Assembly: GCF_001010285.1 (NCBI RefSeq)
Contig: NZ_CP011104.1
Span: 3,968,001-4,032,000 of the forward strand
Origin: Photorhabdus thracensis
GTDB lineage: Bacteria; Pseudomonadota; Gammaproteobacteria; Enterobacterales; Enterobacteriaceae
Length of the DNA: 64,000 nucleotides
Reading direction: 5' to 3'
Shown here: piece after piece, positions 20,045 through 30,109 of the stretch
Layout: each line of letters starts with the position of its first letter
Numbering within the stretch: position 1 is the stretch's first letter
Made by a program: the position numbers and the translations under genes
The notes under the pieces: generated by a model
What the model was told of the DNA's origin: nothing
The model's database searches: none
Seen by the model: only the letters and a program-made list of their open reading frames with translations

Positions 20045-20741
20045 TCAACCACTACTGCTGTGTAATAATTTGTGTAAAAAATATCAGGAAGGGCAAGTAC
20101 TGACCGAAGTGCTGAAAAATGTCACTTTCGCTATTAAGCAGGGTGAAATGATGGCGATTGTCGGGAGTTCCGGCTCAGGTAAGAGTACGCTTCTGCATTT
20201 GCTTGGTGGATTGGATACACCGACCTCTGGTGAAGTCCTTTTTAAAGGGCACTCTTTGAATAAAATGTCCTCCAAAGCCAGAGCAGCGCTGCGCAACCAT
20301 GAATTGGGTTTTATTTATCAGTTTCATCATTTGTTGCCTGATTTTGACGCAATAGAGAATGTGGCTATGCCACTGCTGATTGGCGGAAAAAACCGCAGCC
20401 AGGCACAGAAGAAAGCATTGGAAATGTTGGCGGCTGTTGGTCTGGAGAAACGAGCCCATCACCGCCCGTCAGAATTATCAGGGGGTGAACGCCAGCGAGT
20501 GGCGATTGCCAGAGCCCTGGTTAATGAGCCTTCTTTAGTTTTGGCTGATGAACCTACCGGTAACCTTGATTTACGTAATGCCGATAGCGTTTTTGAATTA
20601 TTGGGCGAGCTTAACAGACAGCAAGGCACAGCATTTCTGGTTGTCACCCATGATTTGACACTGGCTGGCAGATTGAATCGTCAGGTGGAGATGCAGGATG
20701 GTTATTTACAGGATAAATTGACCCTGGCGGGGGCATTGTAA
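20037..20741 (+). CDS. lolD: Lipoprotein-releasing ABC transporter ATPase LolD
   Basis: ATPase of LolCDE. 234 residues. Walker [11 protein letters not shown]-loop [10 protein letters not shown], signature [15 protein letters not shown] and Walker [13 protein letters not shown] are all intact. ATG 20037 ([19 protein letters not shown]) is chosen because it matches E. coli LolD; the in-frame start at 19947 lies deep in lolC. Overlaps lolC by 8 bases and lolE by one (TAATG). Confidence 0.97.
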   Translation: MNNQPLLLCNNLCKKYQEGQVLTEVLKNVTFAIKQGEMMAIVGSSGSGKSTLLHLLGGLDTPTSGEVLFKGHSLNKMSSKARAALRNHELGFIYQFHHLLPDFDAIENVAMPLLIGGKNRSQAQKKALEMLAAVGLEKRAHHRPSELSGGERQRVAIARALVNEPSLVLADEPTGNLDLRNADSVFELLGELNRQQGTAFLVVTHDLTLAGRLNRQVEMQDGYLQDKLTLAGAL

Positions 20742-21988
20742 TGGCGAATTTGCCTCTCTCTTTAGTCACTGCTCTGCGATTCAGCCGGGGGCGCCGCCGT
20801 GGTGGAATGGTATCCCTGATTTCAGTGATTTCCACGCTGGGGATTATGCTTGGTGTCGCTGTTCTGATTATTGGTCTGAGTGCCATGAATGGTTTTGAGC
20901 GCGAATTGAGAAACCGGATCCTTTCGGTCGTTCCTCATGGTGAAATCTATGCAGTTAATCAGCCTCTTGAGCATTGGCGGCCGGCATTAGAACGGGTAAA
21001 AAACACAATCGGCATAGTTGCTGCTTCACCTTATATTACTTTTACCGGATTAATGGAAAAAGGCGTCAGCTTACATGCTGTTCAGGTGAAAGGTGTTGAT
21101 TTAGTTACTGAGGCTCAGGTCAGTTCATTACCACAGTTTGTACAAGGTAATGCATGGCAAAACTTTCAGGCGGGTCATCAACAGGTCATTCTTGGGCAGG
21201 GCGTTGCTAATGCTTTGAAGGTTAAACAGGGCGATTGGTTGACTGTCATGATCCCAAACAATGATCCGGAAATGAAACTGTTGCAACCAAAGCGGATCCG
21301 TTTACAGGTTAGCGGAATTTTTCAGCTAAGTGGCTTACTTGATCACAGCCTGGCGTTGATTCCTTTGGCTGATGCACAGCAATATTTGGATTATGGTCAG
21401 GGGATCACCGGAATTGCGATCAAGGTTGATGATGTGTTTGCCGCTGATCAACGGGTACGGGCTGCCGGTGAAGCCTCACAAGAATATGTTTATATCAGTA
21501 GTTGGATAAGAAATTACGGTTATATGTATCAGGATATTCAGATGGTACGCGGCATTATGTATCTGGCGATGATTCTGGTGATTGGCGTAGCGTGTTTTAA
21601 TATCGTTTCTACACTGGTCATGGCGGTAAAAGATAAAAGCAGTGATATCGCTATTTTGCGAACCCTCGGCGCGAAAGATGGGCAAATCAGAGCGGTTTTC
21701 CTCTGGTATGGATTATTGGCGGGTATGGTAGGCAGTATTGCTGGCGCGGTAGTCGGCGTGGTGGCATCACTGAATCTGACGGCCCTGATTCATGGTTTGG
21801 AAAAGCTGATCGGCCATCAATTTCTTTCCGGTGATGTTTATTTCATTGATTTCCTGCCATCTGAGCTACATAGCATGGATGTGCTGTATGTTCTGGCGAC
21901 GGCTTTGATTCTGAGTTTACTGGCAAGTTGGTATCCGGCAAGACGGGCAAGCAGACTTGATCCGGCGCGGATTTTAAGTGGGAAATAA
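20741..21988 (+). CDS. lolE: Lipoprotein-releasing ABC transporter permease LolE
   Basis: Second permease of LolCDE; in the heterodimer LolE binds the lipoprotein substrate. 415 residues. Same architecture as LolC: N-terminal helix around [20 protein letters not shown], a periplasmic domain, then three helices starting near [21 protein letters not shown]. Starts on the last base of lolD. nagK, between lolE and cobB in E. coli, is absent. Confidence 0.95.
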   Translation: MANLPLSLVTALRFSRGRRRGGMVSLISVISTLGIMLGVAVLIIGLSAMNGFERELRNRILSVVPHGEIYAVNQPLEHWRPALERVKNTIGIVAASPYITFTGLMEKGVSLHAVQVKGVDLVTEAQVSSLPQFVQGNAWQNFQAGHQQVILGQGVANALKVKQGDWLTVMIPNNDPEMKLLQPKRIRLQVSGIFQLSGLLDHSLALIPLADAQQYLDYGQGITGIAIKVDDVFAADQRVRAAGEASQEYVYISSWIRNYGYMYQDIQMVRGIMYLAMILVIGVACFNIVSTLVMAVKDKSSDIAILRTLGAKDGQIRAVFLWYGLLAGMVGSIAGAVVGVVASLNLTALIHGLEKLIGHQFLSGDVYFIDFLPSELHSMDVLYVLATALILSLLASWYPARRASRLDPARILSGK

Positions 21989-22079
21989 TCAGCCGGCTAT
22001 TGGCATGAGCTAAACAAAGGCGCTATGGTATAAAAAATAGAAACCTAAGCAGTACTAAGAAATCTTATAAGGAAATCAT

Positions 22080-22922
22080 ATGCGTGTTCGTCGTCGGCTT
22101 GGTCGGTTTCGTAAGGTTAAGCGTTTGCGGCATCAGAGGTTTCGTAGTCGAATTTTCTATAGGGATAATCGATTGGCACTGAATATGAAAAAACCTTATG
22201 TAGTGGTATTGACTGGCGCGGGTATTTCGGCTGAATCGGGTATTCGGACGTTCCGCTCCTCTGATGGACTATGGGAAGAACACCGGGTGGAAGATGTTGC
22301 TACACCGGAAGGTTTTCAGAAAGATCCGGAACTGGTACAGGCATTTTATAACGCCCGGCGTCATCAGCTTCAGCAACCGGAAATAAATCCGAATGCGGCG
22401 CATTATGCTTTGGCAGCCTTGGAAAATGAGCTTGGTGATCATTTTCTGCTGATTACCCAGAATATCGATAATCTTCATGAGAGGGCGGGCAGCTATCGTA
22501 CGGTGCATATGCATGGCGAATTGCTCAAAGTCCGTTGCTGTCAGTCCGGGCAAGTGTTCGATTGGGCAGGTCCTCTGACGACTGATGAACGTTGCCATTG
22601 TTGTCAGTTTCCATCACCATTGCGTCCGCATATTGTTTGGTTTGGTGAAATGCCTTTTGCTATGGAGCAAATCTACTCTGCATTGGCTCAGGCGGATATT
22701 TTCATTGCTATCGGCACTTCCGGGCATGTTTATCCTGCGGCTGGATTTGTGCATGAAGCTAAACTGGCAGGGGCACACACAGTAGAGCTGAATCTGGAGC
22801 CGAGTCAGGTAGAAAGTCTGTTTGATGAAAAGCATTATGGGCCAGCCAGTAAGATAGTGGATGAATATGTCCAAAAGTTGATTGATAGGATAAAAGAATT
22901 TAAAGCTGATTTGACGCAATAA
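22080..22922 (+). CDS. cobB: NAD-dependent protein deacylase CobB (long form)
   Basis: Sirtuin that removes acetyl and succinyl groups from lysines; targets in enterobacteria include acetyl-CoA synthetase. 280 residues. NAD-binding [26 protein letters not shown], the catalytic His in [11 protein letters not shown], zinc cysteines C-C and CHCC, and [12 protein letters not shown] are present. The start at 22080 (after AAGGAAA) gives the basic N-terminal extension [15 protein letters not shown] known from the long enterobacterial isoform; an internal ATG at about 22188 would give the short form. Confidence 0.93.
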   Translation: MRVRRRLGRFRKVKRLRHQRFRSRIFYRDNRLALNMKKPYVVVLTGAGISAESGIRTFRSSDGLWEEHRVEDVATPEGFQKDPELVQAFYNARRHQLQQPEINPNAAHYALAALENELGDHFLLITQNIDNLHERAGSYRTVHMHGELLKVRCCQSGQVFDWAGPLTTDERCHCCQFPSPLRPHIVWFGEMPFAMEQIYSALAQADIFIAIGTSGHVYPAAGFVHEAKLAGAHTVELNLEPSQVESLFDEKHYGPASKIVDEYVQKLIDRIKEFKADLTQ

Positions 22923-22947
22923 TTATTCTGTTTCTCTTCCTCATATT

Positions 22948-23100
22948 GACATCCTCCCCCACTTTCGCACTTCGTGACTCAAGAGGGGGATCCCCGTTAG
23001 TGGGCGACGGCTGATCGCTCTGCGTCTGGTTCCTGCTTCGACGGGCGGCCTGACTGCACCGTCCCTCCACAGGCAAGCACGGCATGTCCTGCCGCTAAAA
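22948..23100 (-). ncRNA. Candidate omega-RNA at the right end of the tnpB element
   Basis: In IS200/IS605 elements the guide RNA overlaps the tnpB 3' end and finishes with right-end stem-loops, and the guide is the DNA flanking the right end. The structured right end is visible here; boundaries are approximate and 5' extent is inferred from the family. The predicted guide would be the sequence just downstream (minus strand, from about 22947), next to the cobB 3' end. Confidence 0.4.
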
Positions 23101-24229
23101 TGTTACGAGCGCCGTTTACATCTGCGTTCGCGGTATATCCACACACCTGGCACACGAATTTACTCTGTGACAAGCGGTTCTCTTTTGCTGTATGACCACA
23201 ACATGCGCACCGCTGGCTGGTGTATGCCGGAGGGACTGCCAGTACCTGACCGCCGCGCCAGCGCTGCTTATATTCTAGCTGACGGCGCATTTCATACCAG
23301 CCCTGATCCAGTATCGCGCGATTTAAGCCTGATTTAGCCCGAACGTTCCTTCCGGGCTGTTCTGCCGTGCCTTTCGCTGACTTCGACATGTTACTGACCT
23401 TCAAATCTTCAATCACGATCATCGCGTGGTTTTTGCTTATTTTCGTGGTGGTCTTATGAAGGTAGTCGCGGCGAATATTGGCGATGTGCGAATGCAGACG
23501 CTGAATTTTTCGCTTCTGTTTCTGCCAGTTGGCGCTGAACTTAACTTTGCGGCTTAACTGTCTCTGGAGCTTTGCCAGCTTGCGCTGGCGGGTTTTAAAA
23601 CTGTTGACCGGTTCGTATATCGTCCCGTCTGAGAGCGTCGCCAGTTTCGATATCCCGGCATCCAGACCCACCATTGTTGTTGATTCGTGGTGTGGCTCAG
23701 AGGCTTCTATCTCGACTTGAAACGACACATACCACTTACCCGCTGACTGGCTGATCGTGGCATTTTTGATTTTGCCGTTCACCTCCTGCGATTGCCGGAA
23801 CTTTATCCATCCGAGCCCAGAAGGAAGCCTGACTCTGCGATTTTCAAGGAGACAATATTTTTCAAAATTGACGAACCGGATTGAATCCCTGCCGTCATTT
23901 TTTCGTTTCCATACAGGCGCTTTCGCTGCCAGTGTTTTATCGAAGCAACGCCGCCATGCCCCCTGTAAGTCTTTAAGTTTTTGTTGAAGGTTATCGGTGT
24001 AAGCTTCCTGTAAGAAGGCGTATTCCGGTATTTTTTTCCACCCCGTGAGCATTCGGTTGAGTTCAAACGCGGAGGGAAGTTTTCCGCCAGAATCCAGAAT
24101 GTGTTTTGTTACCTGAAGTCCGTGATCCCAGACAAAACGAGCACACCCGCATAACTGCCGCAGACGCTGCGACTGTTCTTCAGTTGGCTCTAGTCTGAAC
24201 TTGTAGGCTTTCAGTATTAGCATTATCAT
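22997..24229 (-). CDS. tnpB: RNA-guided endonuclease TnpB (OrfB)
   Basis: 410 residues, apparently full length. RuvC-like residues Asp190 (GLDAGIS), Glu274 (IVIEDLKV) and Asp370 ([10 protein letters not shown]) are all present, as is the zinc finger CxxC...CxxC (Cys341, Cys344, Cys360, Cys363). The N terminus [14 protein letters not shown] is typical of the family. TnpB proteins cut DNA at sites matching their omega-RNA and favour retention of the element; they are not the transposase. A second ATG two codons in is an equally good start. Base composition is GC-richer than nearby accessory DNA, in line with recent arrival. Confidence 0.92.
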   Translation of the reverse strand: MIMLILKAYKFRLEPTEEQSQRLRQLCGCARFVWDHGLQVTKHILDSGGKLPSAFELNRMLTGWKKIPEYAFLQEAYTDNLQQKLKDLQGAWRRCFDKTLAAKAPVWKRKNDGRDSIRFVNFEKYCLLENRRVRLPSGLGWIKFRQSQEVNGKIKNATISQSAGKWYVSFQVEIEASEPHHESTTMVGLDAGISKLATLSDGTIYEPVNSFKTRQRKLAKLQRQLSRKVKFSANWQKQKRKIQRLHSHIANIRRDYLHKTTTKISKNHAMIVIEDLKVSNMSKSAKGTAEQPGRNVRAKSGLNRAILDQGWYEMRRQLEYKQRWRGGQVLAVPPAYTSQRCACCGHTAKENRLSQSKFVCQVCGYTANADVNGARNILAAGHAVLACGGTVQSGRPSKQEPDAERSAVAH

Positions 24230-24537
24230 TCAGTGTGTAGTCGGTTTGTTCTCTATTTTACTGTGCCTTCGGCTAACTTCAATGCAAAAATACAAAATTA
24301 ATTGTTCACGACATGCCGCCTTTCTTTTGCATGTATATCTTGTGTTTGTGACCAAATACCGTAGAAAGATTCTTGGCGAGCGGACACTATGCCGCCTTTC
24401 TACGTGGAGGTGACCTGGCTGATAAATATGCCAGTCACTGCCTCTTAATCGGAAGATCTGATTAAAAGGCAGTGAGGTAATAACTGGGTGAGAAGTGACA
24501 CAGAATTATTTAAAGGGTCACCTTTTGTGATGATACA
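24230..24537. other. Intergenic region with element left end and an inverted repeat
   Basis: No gene. Contains the left end of the tnpB element (hairpin 24360-24404) and, separately, a 15-bp inverted repeat CACTGCCTCTTAATC/GATTAAAAGGCAGTG (24436-24450 and 24460-24474) downstream of roxA, which may end roxA transcription although it lacks a T-run. Confidence 0.6.
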
Positions 24538-25659
24538 TTAATCATTAAAGTACCAGTAGCCACTGTTTACCAATGCAGTGAGCAGGCTGATAAAACGCAC
24601 ATCATCTATCGCTTCACCCAGCATTTCTGCATTAATCTCATAATAGTGGCAAAGAATATCAGCTGCTTTAATATGAGGTGTATCTATTAATTCACCATTC
24701 ACAAAGCACTGATCACCAATTCTTATAACCCGTAGTCCGTTAAGGCGGTGGAGATTTTCACCTTGTTTCATTAATTCATAAATTTCATCATTTTCATAGG
24801 GCGGCTCTGGTGGGGCAATATCAAGCTCATGCCGGGACTGAGAGATAAACTCGCCAAACCATTGTTGGAAAGTTTCAGGTTGCGCTAATAATTCGTTCAT
24901 CATTGTGTGTAGCGCGGATAGTTCATGTGGCTGGACCCGTGCCGGGTTTTCGCGGAAAGTCAGATCAGGGTCGCTATAGCGATAGCTGCCTAAATCATTA
25001 GCCAGCACATAATCGGCAAAACTGCTGAACAGTTCGCGGGAATTGGGCGCACGGAAACCAACTGAATAATTCAGTGAATCTTCAATGGCATAACCTTCAT
25101 GCGGAAACCCAGGTGGAATATAGAGAATATCACCGGGTTCCATCTCTTCATCAATAATGGCGTTAAATGGAGCGACTTGTAATAGATCGGGATGAGGGCA
25201 GTGCTGTTTCATGGGGATCTTTTCCCCAACGCACCAACGACGGCGACCCATTCCTTGAATGATAAACACATCATATTGGTCGAGATGCGGGCCAACACCC
25301 CCACCGGGAACAGAGAAGGAAACCATGAGATCGTCCATCCGCCAGTCAGATAACACGCGGAATGGTTGCATTAATGCCGCGGAAGGATGATGCCAGTGAT
25401 TAACCGCTTGTACCAGCAGTGACCAATCCTGTTCACTTAAATGATCGTAACTTTCGAATGGACCATGAGAGACATCCCAACGGCCATTTTTCTGGCTGAC
25501 CAGACGGCAGTCAACTTCATTCTCCATAGCCAAACCTGCCAGCTCATCGGGAGTAAGTGGATCAATGAATTGACGGAAGCCTTGTTTAATCAGTAAAGGG
25601 CGTTTTTGCCAGTGATTTTGCAAAAACGCCTGCCAGTCCAGATTCAACTGATAGTCCAT
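24538..25659 (-). CDS. roxA: 50S ribosomal protein L16 arginine 3-hydroxylase
   Basis: JmjC-type Fe(II)/2-oxoglutarate oxygenase (YcfD) that hydroxylates an arginine of ribosomal protein L16. 373 residues, the same as E. coli. Iron ligands are His125 and Asp127 (GPHLDQYD) and His187 (GFPHEGYA). An acidic N-terminal cupin domain is followed by dimerisation and winged-helix parts. The place before phoQP matches E. coli. Confidence 0.95.
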   Translation of the reverse strand: MDYQLNLDWQAFLQNHWQKRPLLIKQGFRQFIDPLTPDELAGLAMENEVDCRLVSQKNGRWDVSHGPFESYDHLSEQDWSLLVQAVNHWHHPSAALMQPFRVLSDWRMDDLMVSFSVPGGGVGPHLDQYDVFIIQGMGRRRWCVGEKIPMKQHCPHPDLLQVAPFNAIIDEEMEPGDILYIPPGFPHEGYAIEDSLNYSVGFRAPNSRELFSSFADYVLANDLGSYRYSDPDLTFRENPARVQPHELSALHTMMNELLAQPETFQQWFGEFISQSRHELDIAPPEPPYENDEIYELMKQGENLHRLNGLRVIRIGDQCFVNGELIDTPHIKAADILCHYYEINAEMLGEAIDDVRFISLLTALVNSGYWYFND

Positions 25660-25805
25660 AGTGACATCCTGAGTGTGAAGTGAGTTTCAGGATATTATAA
25701 CGAATTAGTTAAATCGAGTATCAGACTGCATAGGCATATTTAGCAAAAATAGCCGTAAACCTTCGTCCGATGCGGAAGGAGGTATAAGAGCACAGAGCAG
25801 TCCAC

Positions 25806-27296
25806 TTAATCGTCATCATTAATTTGCTGACACCGGAATATGACGCAAATTCTGGCGCCGCCAAGCGGGCTGTCACTGATACTGATATCACCGGTATATT
25901 GTTCAATAATTTCAGAAGCAATTGACAACCCAAGCCCCTGACCAGGTCGTAAGGTATCGACGCGTTGGCCCCGCTGGAAAATTATTTCCCGTTTGTCAAT
26001 TGGAACGCCTGGGCCGTCGTCGTCGACAATAATCATCACCGAATCGTGATCAACAGTGACTGAGATTTCGACAAATTTAAGGCAATATTTACAGGCATTT
26101 TCCAGCACATTACCCATGACTTCCATAAAATCATTTTTTTCACCAAGCCAGGTGATCTCCGGCGATACATCTAACGTAAGGCTGACCCCTTTACGTTGAT
26201 AGACTTTTGTTAAAGCGCTGCACAGGCTATCCAATAAAGCGGGAATAGAAGAGACTTTCCGCATAATAGTACTGTGTTCGCTGCGCATACTGGCTCGATG
26301 CAGGTAATAGCCTATTTGCTGAGAAATACGGCTGATTTGCTCAAGCATGATGGGTTCGGCCTGTTGAATCGTCATTTGCTTACTGTTGCGTAAAGAACGA
26401 AGGGTTGATTGCAAAACAGCCAGTGGAGTTTTCAGGCTGTGTGTTAGATCAGCCAGCGTTGTCCGGTATTTTGTATAGCGGTTTCGTTCATTATTGAGCA
26501 GCACATTAAGGTTACGCACTAATCCCCGCAGCTCGGTCGGTGGGTTTTCATCCAGTTTTTCCCGTTCACCTTTCTCCAGTGAACTGACCTGATGAATCAG
26601 CGACTTAATCGGTCGTAAACTCCAGTGTGCCGCCAGCCAGATTAAAGGGATGACCAGAATCAGGTTGGCAATCAATACATAGCCGAACCATTCCCACACC
26701 ATAACCGTTTTTTGTAAATCCTGCGGAATAGTATCGATGACGACAATGGTTAACGCCGGCAGATGATCTGTCGCACTGTATCGGTTAACAGAAACGGAGT
26801 GGGTCAGCTCATTGTCTTCATTTTCGTCGAGAGCGTTAAGTTTACCTAATTGTCCTTGCATATTGTCCGAGTCTTTTAACAAGTCCCGGCTGTTTTTCAG
26901 GTCAGTATTCAGATCATACAAACCATTTTCCTTCAACCATACACTTGGAATCGAGTTCTCTACTTTCGGGAGATGACGTTGACGCCAGAGGATCGTTCCT
27001 TTGTTGTTGTAAATCAGAACCAGTGATGGGTTGTTCAGTGTGAAATTGGGAGGGACTGAAATATCCAGTTTATTGTTATTCCACTGAGCAAGACTGAAAA
27101 ACAGGTTACTCTGACTGCGTAGCAGAGTATAAGCGGTTTTATCAAAACTGACCAGATAACCGACAATGGCAACAATACCGTAAGACATTGTCAGAGCCAG
27201 AATAACGGCGGCAGTCGCCATTAAAAACCGGGTACGGAGTGAGAAAGGTTTCTTTTTGTGCTTCAGCACGGTTTTACCCAGCAAAATTTTATACAT
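25806..27296 (-). CDS. phoQ: Sensor histidine kinase PhoQ
   Basis: Inner-membrane sensor of low divalent cations, acidic pH and cationic peptides; phosphorylates PhoP. 496 residues from ATG 27296, which overlaps the phoP stop by 8 bases; the GTG at 27317 is less likely. Two membrane segments (about 25-48 and 205-224) flank the PAS-like sensor domain. The acidic membrane-facing patch reads DENEDNE, a little less continuous than in E. coli. Then HAMP, the phospho-acceptor His286 in [13 protein letters not shown], and ATPase boxes [17 protein letters not shown] and GQGLGLSIA. PhoPQ is needed for virulence in Photorhabdus (established for the genus). Confidence 0.96.
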   Translation of the reverse strand: MYKILLGKTVLKHKKKPFSLRTRFLMATAAVILALTMSYGIVAIVGYLVSFDKTAYTLLRSQSNLFFSLAQWNNNKLDISVPPNFTLNNPSLVLIYNNKGTILWRQRHLPKVENSIPSVWLKENGLYDLNTDLKNSRDLLKDSDNMQGQLGKLNALDENEDNELTHSVSVNRYSATDHLPALTIVVIDTIPQDLQKTVMVWEWFGYVLIANLILVIPLIWLAAHWSLRPIKSLIHQVSSLEKGEREKLDENPPTELRGLVRNLNVLLNNERNRYTKYRTTLADLTHSLKTPLAVLQSTLRSLRNSKQMTIQQAEPIMLEQISRISQQIGYYLHRASMRSEHSTIMRKVSSIPALLDSLCSALTKVYQRKGVSLTLDVSPEITWLGEKNDFMEVMGNVLENACKYCLKFVEISVTVDHDSVMIIVDDDGPGVPIDKREIIFQRGQRVDTLRPGQGLGLSIASEIIEQYTGDISISDSPLGGARICVIFRCQQINDDD

Positions 27297-27957
27297 CAAA
27301 GCGATAGCCTTGACCACGGACAGTCACGATAACTTCATAAGGCCATATATCTTGTATTTTCTTTCTTAACCGACCGATTAACACATCAATGGAATGGCCT
27401 TCGCGTAGTTCAGCATCGGGATATAACTGGCGCATTAATGCATCTTTAGTAACCACTTTGTCACTATTGCACATCAGTATTTCAATAATCCGGTATTCAA
27501 ACGCTGTTAGTTTGACATTTTCCCCATAAACCGTTAATTCCTTGCGTGACAGATCAATTCTGAAGGGGGGAAACTCAATAACCTGAGAAACCAATCCATT
27601 ATTACGGCGCAGAAGTGCCTGCATCCGGGCAATAATTTCTTCAAGATGAAATGGCTTGGTGACATAATCATCGGCCCCTGCATCAAGGACTGTGACTTTT
27701 TCCTGCCAGCTTTCACGGGCTGTCAGAACAAGAATGGGGAGTTTTTCATCTTTCTGGCGCCAGCGACGGATCAAACTCAAACCATCTTCTCCGGGCAAAC
27801 CAAGATCAACAATAGCAATATCTGGTTCGCTTTCTGCCAGATAGTAATCGGCTTCTTTGGCATTTGCCGCAGCATCAACCAGATGGCCTGTGTCGCGAAG
27901 CTGTACTGTCAAATGATGACGTAGCAGCATGTTGTCTTCAACGATCAATATCCGCAT
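27289..27957 (-). CDS. phoP: Response regulator PhoP
   Basis: OmpR-family regulator paired with PhoQ. 222 residues. Receiver domain with phospho-acceptor Asp51 ([11 protein letters not shown]), Thr in LTARES and Lys in DYVTKPFH; C-terminal winged helix with the recognition region [16 protein letters not shown]. Its targets in relatives include mgrB and pagP, both found in this window. The start has TAGAAGGAATATTCC before it. I did not find a convincing PhoP box in the upstream 300 bases. Confidence 0.97.
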   Translation of the reverse strand: MRILIVEDNMLLRHHLTVQLRDTGHLVDAAANAKEADYYLAESEPDIAIVDLGLPGEDGLSLIRRWRQKDEKLPILVLTARESWQEKVTVLDAGADDYVTKPFHLEEIIARMQALLRRNNGLVSQVIEFPPFRIDLSRKELTVYGENVKLTAFEYRIIEILMCNSDKVVTKDALMRQLYPDAELREGHSIDVLIGRLRKKIQDIWPYEVIVTVRGQGYRFDV

Positions 27958-28326
27958 GGAATATTCCTTCTAAAACGGCAACTGGCAGTATTGTAATAAT
28001 TAATTTATTCAAACTGTTATATAGACAAAACTGCTGGTAAAAAATTCAATGCAATGGGTCTGGCTGAGTATGTTAGATATATGGATCTGTAACAGCAAGT
28101 CATCAAGTAGAAATAGAGAATATAACTTCAATGTGTGTTTGGGATTGGTTTATAAAAGGGTAGAAATTAGCAGATATTTTATCCGTCTCAGGTTGTTGAC
28201 AAGCCTCTCTATTTCAAACGAAGCCCTATGTCGCCCAAGCCATACGCAAACACGATAAATGGTTCATGTCACAACAGCATGAAAGAACGCTCAACCAAAT
28301 ACTGGCGAATGAAGAGCCTAAAGTTG
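27958..28326. other. phoP upstream region and left edge of an inserted island
   Basis: Holds the phoP promoter (not placed). In E. coli phoP abuts purB; here about 3.3 kb of accessory DNA intervenes. A repeat copy at 28174-28208 marks the likely edge. A plus-strand reading frame through 28190-28400 has no family I recognise. Confidence 0.5.
28174..28208 (+). repeat. Copy A of an inverted repeat bordering the phoP-purB island
   Basis: 35-base block with core TATCCGTCTCAG then TGACAAGCCTC. The reverse complement of 31453-31487, beside the purB terminator, matches it at about 27 of 35 positions without gaps. Confidence 0.55.
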
Positions 28327-28677
28327 TTACCAATCCACATGTTCCCATCCCTGATGCAAGTAAGTTTTCTTGCCAGGATAGGGTAATTCAACACAATCAA
28401 TTTGCCAATTAAGCACCGCGATTGAGTGTTCTAAATCAAACAAGCAGATTGGACGCCCATTAATGATAGTTTCTGACATCAAACTGCCACATTGCAAAAA
28501 ACCTTTATGCCAGCGCTCCGCTACAGAGATATCGTGACAACGTAAGGAGATATGATCGGCTTGATATTGCTCAACATTCAAATTAAGCCGCTGTTTGAAC
28601 CGTACCAATTTTTGCTCAAATATTGCCAGTTCAGCCACTAAATCCTGTAATTCAACAATAGAAGAAAAATGTGTCAT
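28327..28677 (-). pseudogene. yecM: YecM-like protein, C-terminally truncated
   Basis: VOC-fold protein of unknown role; E. coli YecM has 188 residues. Here 116 residues run from MTHFSSIVELQDLV to LHQGWEHVDW and stop. The central signature ADHISLRCHDISVAERW and the GRPICLFDLEHS block are conserved, but about 55-60 C-terminal residues are lost, and none of the following frames restores the expected ERLPNPTLAV...FHP part. The ATG at 28677 fits the family N terminus. It lies in the island and probably arrived as a fragment or was cut at the junction. Confidence 0.75.
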
Positions 28678-29289
28678 ACTATCCCAGTTAAGATGCAATA
28701 GATTGGTCTCTTCCCTTGGCCCCAAACAGCCCAAGAATTTTAAAGGGTTGCCGCCGTTTCAAACCTCGAATGATACTCTCGATTTGTAATAATTGAAATT
28801 TGATGGTACCAACACAATCACTCTTTCAATAACTCCATGAATTCGTAAGATGAACGCCAATGAATTCTCATTACCCTATTTCACTCACAAAAAACTGCAA
28901 TTAAACGAAAAAACCCGCTTGGGACAAGGTTTGATACCTTGCAAGAAACACTATCTATCAATAATTTACTGTAACCATTTTATTTTACACAATTTCTGTA
29001 CGGAATGGGAATTAATGGTAACTCTGGCTTGCTAATATAATTAGATTAGGAAATTAAAAATAGGAATCTTATTCTTTTATTCTAATGATTCGGGATAATT
29101 ATTTAAAATAAAGAATCTCAATATTAAAATTAACGGTAGATACAAAGATTATTGTAATTGATACAGATCACAAATGCTAATTTTCTCATTGAAACCCCGC
29201 CATAAAATAAATAAATTATACTTCCGTCAAATATGTAAGCATCTTTGACTAAGTTTATTTCCATAAAATATAATTTCAGAGGTAATACT
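28678..29289. other. Gene-free region upstream of the lectin gene
   Basis: About 600 AT-rich bases. Short ORFs here lack motifs and ribosome sites. The lectin promoter must lie in the right half; no clear element was identified. Confidence 0.45.
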
Positions 29290-29658
29290 ATGTCTAACTG
29301 GTCTGGAAATGTTCCAGCTAACGCTGAAAGAGGTAAATCCACAGGACTTATTCTCAAACAAGGAGATATAATCTCTATTGTTGCTCATGGATGGGTGAAA
29401 TATGGCCGTGATAATGTTGAATGGGCATCACCTGATGGCCCTTTACCTATTAATCCACAACCGCCATCAATAGCCACACTCGTCGCTAAGATCGCCAACC
29501 AGAATTTTGCAATTGGCAACGGAGTACTTCATAAAACGATTCCTGTAGATGGTGAATTAATACTTTTATTCAATGACGTACCGGGTACTTTTGGTGACAA
29601 TTCAGGTGAATTTCAAGTCGAGGTCATAATAGAGTCTCGGTATTCCCCTCTAAAGTAA
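29290..29658 (+). CDS. PA-I galactophilic lectin family protein (LecA/PllA-like)
   Basis: 122 residues of the LecA family of small calcium-dependent lectins that bind galactosides as tetramers. The C-terminal LFNDVPGTFGDNSGEF matches the LecA calcium and sugar loop YNDVPGTYGNNSGSF: the Asp, Thr and final Asn are kept, with one Asn changed to Asp. The Tyr ligand appears in WVKYGRDN. No signal peptide, as in LecA. ATG 29290 follows AGAGG and gives MSNWSGNVPANAE, as in LecA (MAWKGEVLANNE). Photorhabdus strains carry several such lectins (PllA is characterised); the exact paralogue is not assigned. Confidence 0.9.
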   Translation: MSNWSGNVPANAERGKSTGLILKQGDIISIVAHGWVKYGRDNVEWASPDGPLPINPQPPSIATLVAKIANQNFAIGNGVLHKTIPVDGELILLFNDVPGTFGDNSGEFQVEVIIESRYSPLK

Positions 29659-29869
29659 ACAAAAACTGTGTGAATATATATTACCAATAAAGTAATAAAC
29701 ATTTTTACTGATATAATGCCAAGTGAAAAATCACATCATTTCACTTGGCAGATAAGAAAAAGACCACATTAAGCGATCAAAAACTCCCCGACTTTTAAAG
29801 CTACTGGAAAATAAGCACTCCACCCTTGCACTAACAAAACAGGCCACACAATGCGCAGCCCTTAATAAA

Positions 29870-30109
29870 TTACACTACCGAGCTAGTCAGTAGCGGCCTG
29901 TGGGCAAACAACTTCGTTTCCTTCTGCGCCACCCTCGCCAGTCAGTGGCTGGCACGTCGTCGATGGCCACGGAGACGCTTATGTTTGCGGGTCAGCCATA
30001 ACACGAGTTTGCGATCGATCTGCCTCAGCGTTGGATACAGTGCCGACTTATAAAATGCACCGTAATAATTTATCCAGCCTCTGATTTTGGCGTTAAACAT
30101 ATGCGCCAG
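29870..30109 (-). pseudogene. Relic of a group II intron reverse transcriptase/maturase (C-terminal domain)
   Basis: Reading the minus strand gives NAKIRGWINYYGAFYKSALY, then LRQIDRKLVLWLTRKHKRLRGHRRRA, the maturase (GIIM) domain of group II intron proteins. An in-frame TGA (29942-29944) replaces a usually conserved Trp, after which LARVAQKETKLFAH continues in frame to the natural stop at 29870. The reverse transcriptase domain is absent: at about 30107 the sequence changes to unrelated plus-strand coding. I see no domain V hairpin downstream, so the intron RNA is also broken. Confidence 0.75.

Larger units (their letters stand above)
22948..24405 (-). mobile_element. Solo tnpB element of the IS200/IS605 superfamily
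   Basis: A tnpB gene without tnpA, between cobB and roxA. The right end (22948-22996) has the stem-loops normally seen there: complementary C-rich and G-rich runs around CACGAAGTG, starting at TTGACATCC. The left end carries a hairpin with arms CGTAGAAAG (24360-24368) and CTTTCTACG (24396-24404), and the block ATGCCGCCTTTCT occurs twice (24312-24324 and 24389-24401). Exact tips are inferred; such elements make no target duplication. It is non-autonomous unless a tnpA acts in trans. Confidence 0.75.

Noticed and set aside
28266-28410. Plus-strand frame MSQQHERTLNQILANEEPKV
   Set aside because: It overlaps the yecM fragment on the other strand, and I know no matching family.
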